This document shows positions 23,719 to 32,229 of a stretch of DNA of 64,000 nucleotides, piece after piece. This stretch comes from JARRKC01 sp037388505. GTDB taxonomy: Bacteria > Acidobacteriota > UBA6911 > RPQK01 > JAPXNP01. The stretch's first letter is position 1; every line of letters starts with the position of its first letter. The DNA lies in NCBI GenBank assembly GCA_037388505.1, contig JARRKC010000055.1:1-64000 (forward strand). The letters run 5' to 3'. The notes beneath the pieces were generated by a model. It was given only the letters and a program-made list of their open reading frames with translations. It searched no databases and was not told where the DNA came from. The position numbers and the translations under genes are program-made.

Positions 23719-26700
23719 CTAGAACTCGTAACGCAAGGCGAACTGCATTACGCGAGGATAGCCCTGGATCGTGCTGATCGTGCCGAAGTCCGGGGTCGGA
23801 GATCCGGTCTCAGGATCGAGCCCAAACACCAACTCGCCGCTACCGCCCTCGCCCGGGTTGCCGAGGCGCTGGGTATTCGTCGCGTTGAAGACCTCCCAGC
23901 GGAAGACCAGACTGTGCCCTTCCGCATACGGCATGTTGAAGCGCTTGGTCAGCCCGAAATCCAGACTCACGTACCCCTGAATGCGGAAGGGGTTGCGGTC
24001 TCCCGATTCCCCTGAATACGGGGTCCGGAAGCTTTGATAAGCCGAGGTCGGGTTCTCGAACAGGTTCGGTGCATCGCCGGCTTTCGTCGGGCTGGACTCG
24101 ACCGGCCGAATCCGCACGTTCTGACTGCGGATCTGCCAGTTCGTCACCCATCCCGAAGTGTCCACCGTGCGAGCTCCGGGCTGGCCGCTGTTCCAGCGGA
24201 AAACGCCGTTGAAGTCCCATCCGCCGAGCAGGGCGTTGGCCCAGCCGGGAAGGGTGTTCGCGAACGAACGACCGTTGCCGAAGGGAAGACTCCACAACCA
24301 GTTCCCGTTGACAATGTGGCGCATGTCGAAATCCGACACGGCCCTCATGTCCTTCGGCCGGAGCGAGTTGATGATGAAGGCCGAGGAGTCCCACAAGGCG
24401 GCGCGCTGGAGACCCGAAGCATCATCGATCGATTTGGCCAGGGTGTAGTTGAACTGCAGGTTCAAAGACTCCGTGAGCTGTCCCTTCAGGGTAACTGCGA
24501 GGGCGTGATAGTCGGAATTCGCGAGTGTGCTCCAGGCCGTCAGGGAAGCAAACTGCGGGTGATAGAAGATGTTCGGCTGGATCCCATCGTCATTCAGATA
24601 GGCCTGAACGTAGGTCCAATCCCGACCCAGAGCGTCCGCCAGCAGATAGATGTTCTGCGTGGGGGTGTAGGACTGGTCGTTACCCAAGATGATGTTGGCC
24701 CACGGTGTGACATTGGCAAAGACGTTTTCAAAGTAGGGAATGGGTTGAATGTCATCCAGCGGCGTGCCTCCGACAAGATTCTGGGCCAGCACCGTGCTCG
24801 CACCATACCAGTCCATCCCGGACTGCGTGTCCACGAAGTCGTTGAACGGAGTCACGTCGCGCTGAGCCAGCAGGTGACGCGCCAGGCGGCCGATGTAGGA
24901 GCCTTCGATGTAGAGGCCTCCGGGAAGCTGGCGTCCGATCGAAAAATCGATCTGGTAGTTGACGGGCGTCTGGAGCGTCGAATCGAAGGAGGACTGAATC
25001 GCCAGGCCGCTGTCGGCAGGCGGGGTCAACGGGAAGGTGATGCTCGTAGGAATGCGCAGCCCCGGAAGATCCCGAACGCTCTGGTCGTAGCCGGTAAACA
25101 GCGGCGCCAGGCTGTCGCTCACGTTGTAGGTGTTGGCATTGATGTCGGCTGAAGCCGCGAATCCGTAGGCGTTGTTCAGATCGTAGGTAACGGCAAGCGC
25201 ACTTCCCAGCCGATCGTAGAGCATCGAGAAACCACCCCGGATGACCGAGTCGCCCTCGTTGCCGAACAGGGTGTGCAGGAAGCCCGAATCGAAGCTGGGG
25301 CTCCAGGCGGCGGCGACGCGGGGCGAGAAGTCCGTCCACGACTGCTTGTAGAAGCCGGGTTTGTTGTAGTAGGGCCCGGCCAGATCGAAACTGATCAGAT
25401 CGTTCAGAGCCTGGCCCTGGGCCGCCGCGGCCGCTCTCCGATTGAAGAAGTCACCGAGGGGTTCGGTCGGTTGGACCTGAAAACCGCTCGTCTCATAGAC
25501 CGGAGTGTTGACGCCCCATCTCAGACCGTAGCTCAACGTCAGAGAGGGAGATACGCGCCAGGTATCCTGGGCGTAGAAATCGTACTCCTCGGACGCGAAG
25601 TCCCGCCGACTGGGGATTCCAGGGGCCAGCAGATTGAGATCGGATCCGTAGATCAAGCTTGCGTTGTACTGCGAATAGCGCCCGATGACGGCGGCCAGTC
25701 CTGCCTGAGCCGAGAGCACGCTGCCGGACCCAAGGTCCGGAATCGGATCGGAGAGCACCGCGCCGGAACCCTGATAGAACGAGTAGTTCGTCAAGGCCTG
25801 GCCATACGAGTTCGCATAGGATTCTCGCTGGTTGCGGATCAAACGGATATTCGTGCCGAACTGGAAAGTATGATTCCCCGTCGTCCAGGAGAGATCGTCC
25901 GTAATGTTGTGCAGGGGCGTCGTCCGACTGAGTGTATGGTCGAAGAGCAAGGGATAATAGACGGCCCGGAAGTAGATCGAATCCTGACTGGTGTCTCCGA
26001 TGGACGAGAAGGCCTGGCGGGTTAGTCCATAACGCGCGGTGTTGACGAGACTGCTCGATGCCACGAAGGTGTGACTCACAACGAAGCCGAAGGGATGAAC
26101 CCAACTCGTCGGCGCCGGCGTATCCGGAAACTGAGAGTCGTCCTGACTGTGATCCCACTGATAGTTGCCGCGGAAGAAGAGCTGGTTCTTGTCGTTGAGA
26201 TTGAAATCGACGCGGGCAATGTAGGTGTTCCAGTCCAGCGGACGCGGAGCGTTGAAACGATAGCCCCCGGTGTTGATGCCGTCTCCCGTGCTGTTGTCGT
26301 TCGCAGGGTATCGCGCCGATGCGTCTGCCAGCGCCGCCACGGCCAGGGGATTCACTCCGCCCGTCGCCGGAAAGATGCTGGCGATGTCATCGGGGGAAAG
26401 ACTGAGCATCTGGCCGGCAGGATTCTGATAATTGACGATGCCCTGACCGAGATTCGCCAGGGGAACCGTGCGGATCTGGGATTCCTGTTTGCGGTCCTTT
26501 CTTCCTTCATAGTTGAAAAAGAAGAAGACCTTGTCCTTCGTGATCGGCCCGCCGATGCTGCCGCCGTAGAGGTTGCGAAGCAGGAACGGGCGGGCAATGC
26601 CCGGTTTGCCGTCAAGGTCGGGGTCCCCCGTCACACGATTGTTGAAAAAGTCGTTGGCCGTCGTGACGGTGTTGCGATGAAACTCGTACAGCGAGCCGTG

Positions 26701-27426
26701 AAACTCGTTGGTTCCGCTCTTCGTGATGAGCGACACCTGCGCACCGGAAGACCGCCCTTGGTCCGCATTCGGGGAACTCGTGGTCACCCTGAATTCCTGG
26801 ACCGAATCCGGCGTTACGCGCAGGACCGACGTGAAGGCTTCACCCGTCTGCTGCTCGTTGACATCGATGCCGTCGAGCGTCAGGTTCGACTGGTCGCTGC
26901 GTGCGCCGGTCACGAAACCCTGTCGCGTGACCCCCGATTGCAGGCTCAGGAGGTTGAAGACGTTTCGTGATTCGAGCGGCAGCTCAACGATCTGTTTACT
27001 GTTGAAGGCATTTCCGATGGTGGCGTCGGTTTTGTTTACCATCTCCTTCTGACCGGCGACGGTGATGACCTCGCTGACCTGCCCAAGTTCCAGAGTGATA
27101 TCGATCGTGGCCGGTGTATCGACCAGGAGTTGAACGTTGGGAATAACAGCCGTCTTGAAGCCGGGCAAAGACGCAGAAACCGAATAAGTTCCGGGACGCA
27201 CCTGAGCGAAGATGTAGCCGCCCTGGTCATCGGTGACAGTCGTTACACTCGTCCCCGTTCCCTGGTTGGTAAGCTTGACCTCGGCGCCCGGTACGACGGC
27301 CTGCTGGGGATCGCGCACCGTCCCCTCGAGGCTCGTCATCTGCGCCAAGGCAGAGTCGCAGAGCAATGCCGCCGCGAAGAACAGGAGCACAGTCCCCAAA
27401 GTCGCTTTCAGTACACGTAAATTCAT
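23719..27426 (-). CDS. TonB-dependent receptor with N-terminal carboxypeptidase-regulatory-like domain (Oar-like)
   Basis: A 1235-residue outer-membrane transporter. The ATG at 27426 is chosen because GGAGGGGAG lies five bases ahead, although the frame stays open for 21 more codons. Signal peptide: VLKATLGTVLLFFAAALLCDSALAQ. Residues about 27-110 are a CarboxypepD_reg domain (GTVRDPQQAVVPGAEVKLT), then a plug domain with ITVAGQKEMVNKT and the NVFNLLSLQSGV helix. A long beta-barrel with many Tyr-rich strands follows and ends on FALRYEF, whose terminal Phe fits outer-membrane targeting. The architecture matches the Oar-type receptors that Acidobacteriota hold in many paralogues. Cargo (oligosaccharide, peptide or chelate) is unknown. 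Confidence 0.9.
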   Translation of the reverse strand: MNLRVLKATLGTVLLFFAAALLCDSALAQMTSLEGTVRDPQQAVVPGAEVKLTNQGTGTSVTTVTDDQGGYIFAQVRPGTYSVSASLPGFKTAVIPNVQLLVDTPATIDITLELGQVSEVITVAGQKEMVNKTDATIGNAFNSKQIVELPLESRNVFNLLSLQSGVTRQGFVTGARSDQSNLTLDGIDVNEQQTGEAFTSVLRVTPDSVQEFRVTTSSPNADQGRSSGAQVSLITKSGTNEFHGSLYEFHRNTVTTANDFFNNRVTGDPDLDGKPGIARPFLLRNLYGGSIGGPITKDKVFFFFNYEGRKDRKQESQIRTVPLANLGQGIVNYQNPAGQMLSLSPDDIASIFPATGGVNPLAVAALADASARYPANDNSTGDGINTGGYRFNAPRPLDWNTYIARVDFNLNDKNQLFFRGNYQWDHSQDDSQFPDTPAPTSWVHPFGFVVSHTFVASSSLVNTARYGLTRQAFSSIGDTSQDSIYFRAVYYPLLFDHTLSRTTPLHNITDDLSWTTGNHTFQFGTNIRLIRNQRESYANSYGQALTNYSFYQGSGAVLSDPIPDLGSGSVLSAQAGLAAVIGRYSQYNASLIYGSDLNLLAPGIPSRRDFASEEYDFYAQDTWRVSPSLTLSYGLRWGVNTPVYETSGFQVQPTEPLGDFFNRRAAAAAQGQALNDLISFDLAGPYYNKPGFYKQSWTDFSPRVAAAWSPSFDSGFLHTLFGNEGDSVIRGGFSMLYDRLGSALAVTYDLNNAYGFAASADINANTYNVSDSLAPLFTGYDQSVRDLPGLRIPTSITFPLTPPADSGLAIQSSFDSTLQTPVNYQIDFSIGRQLPGGLYIEGSYIGRLARHLLAQRDVTPFNDFVDTQSGMDWYGASTVLAQNLVGGTPLDDIQPIPYFENVFANVTPWANIILGNDQSYTPTQNIYLLADALGRDWTYVQAYLNDDGIQPNIFYHPQFASLTAWSTLANSDYHALAVTLKGQLTESLNLQFNYTLAKSIDDASGLQRAALWDSSAFIINSLRPKDMRAVSDFDMRHIVNGNWLWSLPFGNGRSFANTLPGWANALLGGWDFNGVFRWNSGQPGARTVDTSGWVTNWQIRSQNVRIRPVESSPTKAGDAPNLFENPTSAYQSFRTPYSGESGDRNPFRIQGYVSLDFGLTKRFNMPYAEGHSLVFRWEVFNATNTQRLGNPGEGGSGELVFGLDPETGSPTPDFGTISTIQGYPRVMQFALRYEF

Positions 27427-28387
27427 TACTCCCCTCCAAAAACCTGTTGAAGTTTCCCGATCACGATCTAGCAACCTATCTATATCCAAAATCTAGAGCT
27501 GCAAATCCCCCTGGGCGTTCCTCGAGCAAGATGCGTACCAAAACAGAGGGTTCTTTTCGTCGCGGATGGAAGTTATTGATTTGAAAAAACTAACCAGGAT
27601 CAATCTCCCTCACCCCACTGCCCGGACCCCCAAAAGGAGGTCATCCCGATCCAATTTTATGGATCGGAGTCCAATTCTTTGAGAGCCCCGCGACGTTCCC
27701 CAGTCACGTCCCAGTTACCCGCAGCTCCTCGGACGATCGAGACAAATCGTAGCAGATCGATTCGACAAAACAAGGGGTCGTCCCAGAAAGTTGAGGCAGT
27801 TCCGAGTTCGGGGTTCCGCGTTCCGAGTAACTGGTTCTGTGGCTTTTGGTTCTGCGGTTCAATGCTCGGGGGGAGTTCGGAAACGCCTCGGCGGTCGAAA
27901 TAGGTGACACGCACGAAACGCGATCGTAAGTACCTATGAACACAGGGTTCCTTATTGAGTCTGGCACTTTGTGCTGGATCGCGGCCTCCATGGACTGCGG
28001 CAACGACCGGCTGGCCGTCGAGCGCAGGTTTTCGGCAAAACCCCGGAGAACCGGGGGCGGGAGAACGGGTGGCGCCCCTGCCCGGGGCGCCCAAAACCGA
28101 CAGGGCGACAACCCGGGGCCGCGCCGAAGCCGCTTGGCCCCGGGCTACCGGAATTAAGCCCCTGACGGGGCCACGGCCGTGCGGGGGGATCCGCTCCTGG
28201 CCGGGGATGACGTCGTCCCACAGTCACTCGAATCGGGAACCCCGTCTCTTTCGCAGCGACACCTCCAGAGTTTCTGGCTCTTACCTCCCCTCCTGCCTCC
28301 GGTCTCCTGTCTCTGGTCTTCCAACTTCAAGCTTCGAGTTTCCATCTCCCGTCCTCCCAGCCCGCGATGGTAGGATGTGCGTCGTCC
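27427..28387. other. 961-bp non-coding gap with GC-rich hairpins
   Basis: No frame here looks coding. The left 100 bases are AT-richer and should hold the receptor promoter. I see a hairpin at 27646-27667 (8-bp stem), GTTCCGAG-like runs near 27803-27830, and three clustered GC hairpins: 28071-28091 (8-bp stem), 28112-28144 (9-bp CCCGGGGCC arms) and 28158-28171. A pyrimidine-rich stretch at 28270-28360 precedes the antiporter gene. The hairpin cluster may be a degenerate repetitive element. Confidence 0.5.
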
Positions 28388-30526
28388 ATGGAGATCATCT
28401 TCGCACTCAGTCTGCTGCTGGCAGCCGGCTTTGCGGTCGCCAGCCTTGTCAAGATGGTCCGGCTTCCGGCCGTCACGGGGTACATCCTGGCCGGCTTGAG
28501 CCTGGGGCCCAGCGGTCTCGACATCATCGGACCGGAGATCTCGCAGGGTCGACTGGTGATCTTCACCAATATCGCCATGATGCTGGTGGCTTTCGGCATT
28601 GGTGAGCGGTTCGATCTCCAACAGCTGCGGCGTTCGCGAAAGACACTCCTCCGGGTGAGCCTGGGCGAGTGTACAGCTACATTCTTCCTCGTGTTGATCG
28701 GGGTTTGCCTGGTTGCCTGGTTGTTGGGTTCAGGAGGGAGCCAGGCGGGCTGGGGCTGGATTCTCGCGCTCGGACTGGTGGCCGCGTCGATCGCCGTGGC
28801 CACGGCTCCGGCGTCGACCGTGGCCGTTCTGCGCGAGGTCGAGGCGTCGGGGCCGATCTCACGTCTTCTCCTGTCGAGCGTCGTCGTCAACAACGCCTTG
28901 TCGGTGACCCTGTTCGGCATCGCTTTGACCGCGTCGGGTGTCCTACTGGCGACCAACTCGGGCAACCCCTGGCTGCACGCTTTCTTGCCGATCTTCAAGA
29001 CGGTCAGTTCGTTGCTGCTGGGGGTCCTGATCGGGTTCGTGACCGACCTCGTCGTACACCGGCTCAGCCGCCGGGAGGAAGTTCTGGTGGTCGCTCTGGC
29101 GGCGGTGTTCTTCAGCGGAGGCCTGGCCGATCATCTGGGCCTCTCTTCTCTGCTGGCGGCCGTCGCGGCGGGCTTTGCCGTCGTCAACCGTGATCGTCGG
29201 GACGTCCGTGCGTTCCGAGCTTTGAATGATTTCGAGCCGCCGGTCTACGGCGTATTCTTCGCGCTTGCCGGAGCCCAGCTCCACCTTGCCGAAATGGCCT
29301 CCGCCGGAGTACTGGCCGGTGTCTACATTGTGACCCGAGCCGCCGGCAAGTATGTCGGCGCCAGTTGGGGGGCGCGGTCGGCCGGCCTGGAGCCGGTGCG
29401 GGCGAGTTCGGTGGGCTTGGGCCTGCTGCCGCAAGCCGGCCTGGCGATCGCCCTGGCCTACGTGATTCGGCAGGATCCGAGCATGGATCCGATCCGATCG
29501 GTGCTGCTCAACATCGTGGTGGCCAGTGTCGTTTTCAATGAGCTGCTGGGACCTCCGCTGGTCAGCCTGATGGCTTCCCGGGCAGGCGAAATCCCCGTAA
29601 AGGCAAGCAACGAGAAGGAACCGGGAACGGCCATCGTGACCTCCTCGGATGTCGGGCCCTGGGACGGGCCGACGCTCGAGCCTCCGGCTCATCCGGATGG
29701 GTACGTGCTGTTTGGATTGTCCCACCCCGGAAGGGCCGTCGCCATGACCCGGCTGGCGACCCTGCTGAGCCACCAGTACCGGGCTCTGCCTTTGGCCGTC
29801 CGTGTCATCGTCGGGGAGCATCAGGGGGATTTCTTCTGGAATTCCGATGCCGATCCGGCAACGTTGAATCTGTTCCAGTTGGCACGCACCGAGGCGAGGA
29901 CGCTCGGCTATCCGCTCGAGACCTACTCGGAGTTTGCCGAAGAGACGGCGGAAGGTATCCTGCGGGCAGCCGAAGCGGTTCGAGCTCAGACCATCATCCT
30001 GGGGCATCCGCTCGCCCGGAGGGCTCCCGAGTTTGCACGAATCGTCGACTCGGTAGCACGCGATTCGCAGTGCCCGGTGGCGGTCGCCAAGTTGACCGAG
30101 CGGGTCCAACTGAAGCGGATTCTGGTTCCGCTGAGTGATATGGCCGAACTGCCGATCATTTTGCCGATCGTCTCGGCGCTCGGCATCGTGCCGGGCAATA
30201 AGATCACTTTTCTGCGACTGATGCCGCATGAGACCTCAGCGACGGAGCTCGCCACCCAGGCCGACCGTGTCAGGAAGGCGCTCGGTGGGACGCTGGCCAG
30301 ATCGGATTGCCGGGCCGTCGGCACCGATTCGAGAGTGCACACGATCATTGACAACTCGACCGGCTATGACATCGTGGTCATGAGCGCGACCGACCAGCGG
30401 GGCCTGCGCAGGGTTTTCTTCGGATCGCTGGCCGAAGACGTCGCGGTGCGTATCGACCGTCCGATGCTGCTGGTACGCGGCGGGACGGAGCTGCGCAGTC
30501 AGAAGGAGGCAGAAGATGAGCAATGA
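28388..30526 (+). CDS. Cation/proton antiporter (CPA family) with C-terminal Usp-like region
   Basis: A 712-residue integral membrane protein. Residues 1-395 hold about 12 hydrophobic segments, starting with IIFALSLLLAAGFAVASLV and including GYILAGLSLGPSGLDIIG, a loop typical of CPA2 Na+/H+ or K+/H+ exchangers. From about 430 two cytosolic universal-stress-protein-like domains follow (AVAMTRLATLLSHQYRALPLAV; RAQTIILGHPLAR; RILVPLSDMAELPIILPIV), which in other antiporters bind nucleotides and tune activity. I start at ATG 28388 (MEIIFAL) rather than an in-frame ATG seven codons upstream. The stop overlaps the amidase gene by 11 bp. Ion specificity is not readable. Confidence 0.88.
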   Translation: MEIIFALSLLLAAGFAVASLVKMVRLPAVTGYILAGLSLGPSGLDIIGPEISQGRLVIFTNIAMMLVAFGIGERFDLQQLRRSRKTLLRVSLGECTATFFLVLIGVCLVAWLLGSGGSQAGWGWILALGLVAASIAVATAPASTVAVLREVEASGPISRLLLSSVVVNNALSVTLFGIALTASGVLLATNSGNPWLHAFLPIFKTVSSLLLGVLIGFVTDLVVHRLSRREEVLVVALAAVFFSGGLADHLGLSSLLAAVAAGFAVVNRDRRDVRAFRALNDFEPPVYGVFFALAGAQLHLAEMASAGVLAGVYIVTRAAGKYVGASWGARSAGLEPVRASSVGLGLLPQAGLAIALAYVIRQDPSMDPIRSVLLNIVVASVVFNELLGPPLVSLMASRAGEIPVKASNEKEPGTAIVTSSDVGPWDGPTLEPPAHPDGYVLFGLSHPGRAVAMTRLATLLSHQYRALPLAVRVIVGEHQGDFFWNSDADPATLNLFQLARTEARTLGYPLETYSEFAEETAEGILRAAEAVRAQTIILGHPLARRAPEFARIVDSVARDSQCPVAVAKLTERVQLKRILVPLSDMAELPIILPIVSALGIVPGNKITFLRLMPHETSATELATQADRVRKALGGTLARSDCRAVGTDSRVHTIIDNSTGYDIVVMSATDQRGLRRVFFGSLAEDVAVRIDRPMLLVRGGTELRSQKEAEDEQ

Positions 30527-32150
30527 CGAGGAAGGGTGGAACAGACGCGACTTCATTTTGGCCGGTTCGGTGGGAGGACTGGCCGCCGTAGCCGCCTGTT
30601 CCGTTTCGCCGACCGGGGAATCCCCCAAGGCGACGGCTGAAGCAAAGTTCGAACTCGAGGAGATGGACATTCAAGGGCTTCAGCAGGCAATGGAGAGCGG
30701 ACGACTCAGCAGTGAAGAGATCACCGGCCTCTATCTGGGGCGGATCGAAGCACTGGATCGGCAGGGTCCTGCGCTGCGTGCGATGATCGAAGTCAACCCG
30801 GAGGCGGCAAGCATCGCCGCGGCTCTGGACAAGGAGCGGCGAGAGAAGGGAAGTCGAGGGCCCCTTCACGGGATTCCGATCGTGCTGAAGGACAACATCG
30901 ACACGGCCGACCGCATGACCACGACGGCCGGATCCTATGCCCTCGAGGGATCCATCGCTCCGAAGGACTCCTTCGTTGCTGAGAAGCTGCGGCGAGCCGG
31001 AGCGATACTTCTGGCCAAAGCAAACTTGAGCGAGTGGGCGAATTTCCGCTCCGAGCGATCCTCCAGCGGCTGGAGTGGACGCGGCGGGCAGTGCCGCAAT
31101 CCTTACGTCCTCGACCGGAATCCGTGTGGTTCCAGTTCGGGATCGGCCGTCGGAACGTCGGCCAACCTGTGTGCGGCTTCAATCGGCACCGAAACCAACG
31201 GGTCCATCGTGTGCCCGTCGAATGCGAATGGCGTCGTCGGACTGAAGCCGACGGTCGGGTTGCTGAGCCGGACGGGGATCATCCCGATCTCTCACACCCA
31301 GGACACCGCCGGCCCGATCACCCGCACCGTGACCGACGCCGCCCTCATGCTTGGTTTGCTGGCGGGAATGGATCCGGCGGATCCTGCCACCCGCGCCTCC
31401 CAGGGCAAGGCCCTGTCCGACTATCGAACGGCGCTCGATCCCAAAGCACTGTCGGGCGCGCGCATCGGCGTCGTGCGCAGGTTCTTCGGCTTTCACGACA
31501 AAGTCGATGCGCTGATGGACGAGGCCCTGGCGACCATGAAGCGGCTCGGTGCTGAAATCATCGATCCGGTGGAGATTGCGTCACCCAGGAAGTATGGAGA
31601 GGCGTCCTACCAGGTGCTGCTCTACGAATTCAAGGCCGATCTGAACGCGTATTTGGCGGCGCTCGGTGATCGGGCGCCGATTCACTCCCTCGAGGAGTTG
31701 ATCAAGTTCAACGAAGAACACGCCGATACCGAAATGCCTTTCTTCGGGCAGGACACACTCATCGAGTCGCAAGCAAAGGGGCCGCTGACGTCGCCGGAGT
31801 ATCTCGAGGCCTTGAAGTCAGCCCGGACGCTGAGCCGGGAAGACGGCATCGACAAGGTGATGAACGACTCCAAACTGGATGCGCTGGTCGCTCCCACGGG
31901 CGGACCGGCCTGGACGACGGATCTCGTCAACGGCGACCACTTCCTGGGAGGCAGCTCGAGCCCGGCGGCGGTCGCCGGCTATCCGAACATCACCGTACCG
32001 GCGGGATTCGTGCACGGCCTTCCGGTGGGCATTTCGTTCTTTGGTCGAGCCTGGAGCGAGGCGCGCTTGATCGGGTTCGCCTACGCCTTCGAGCAGGAGA
32101 CGCATCTCCGGCGGCCGCCCCGCTTCCAGGGTTCGATCGAAGGCGCCTGA
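30516..32150 (+). CDS. Amidase-signature enzyme, twin-arginine exported
   Basis: A 544-residue hydrolase of the amidase signature family. The N-terminus carries a Tat motif (NRRDF, residues 9-13) and a Cys28 that could be lipidated. Family motifs are PIVLKDNIDT with the catalytic Lys125, the GSSSGSA block near 205-211 with the cis-Ser, and ETNGSIVCPSN with the likely nucleophile Ser230, followed by GLKPTVGLLSRTG. GGAGG before the ATG at 30516 supports the start. The gene overlaps the antiporter gene by 11 bp, so they form one unit. Substrates in this family range from amino-acid amides to peptides and acylated amines; none can be chosen. Confidence 0.88.
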   Translation: MSNDEEGWNRRDFILAGSVGGLAAVAACSVSPTGESPKATAEAKFELEEMDIQGLQQAMESGRLSSEEITGLYLGRIEALDRQGPALRAMIEVNPEAASIAAALDKERREKGSRGPLHGIPIVLKDNIDTADRMTTTAGSYALEGSIAPKDSFVAEKLRRAGAILLAKANLSEWANFRSERSSSGWSGRGGQCRNPYVLDRNPCGSSSGSAVGTSANLCAASIGTETNGSIVCPSNANGVVGLKPTVGLLSRTGIIPISHTQDTAGPITRTVTDAALMLGLLAGMDPADPATRASQGKALSDYRTALDPKALSGARIGVVRRFFGFHDKVDALMDEALATMKRLGAEIIDPVEIASPRKYGEASYQVLLYEFKADLNAYLAALGDRAPIHSLEELIKFNEEHADTEMPFFGQDTLIESQAKGPLTSPEYLEALKSARTLSREDGIDKVMNDSKLDALVAPTGGPAWTTDLVNGDHFLGGSSSPAAVAGYPNITVPAGFVHGLPVGISFFGRAWSEARLIGFAYAFEQETHLRRPPRFQGSIEGA

Positions 32151-32229
32151 AGACGGGCCCGACGACGGGCCTGCGACCGGGCAGACAGCTCGCCGGCGCA
32201 GCGCAGTTCGATCCTGCCGGAGGTTCGAG

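Noticed and set aside
24034..25152. 372-codon plus-strand frame within the TonB-dependent receptor gene
   Set aside because: It is antisense to a receptor with plug and barrel features.
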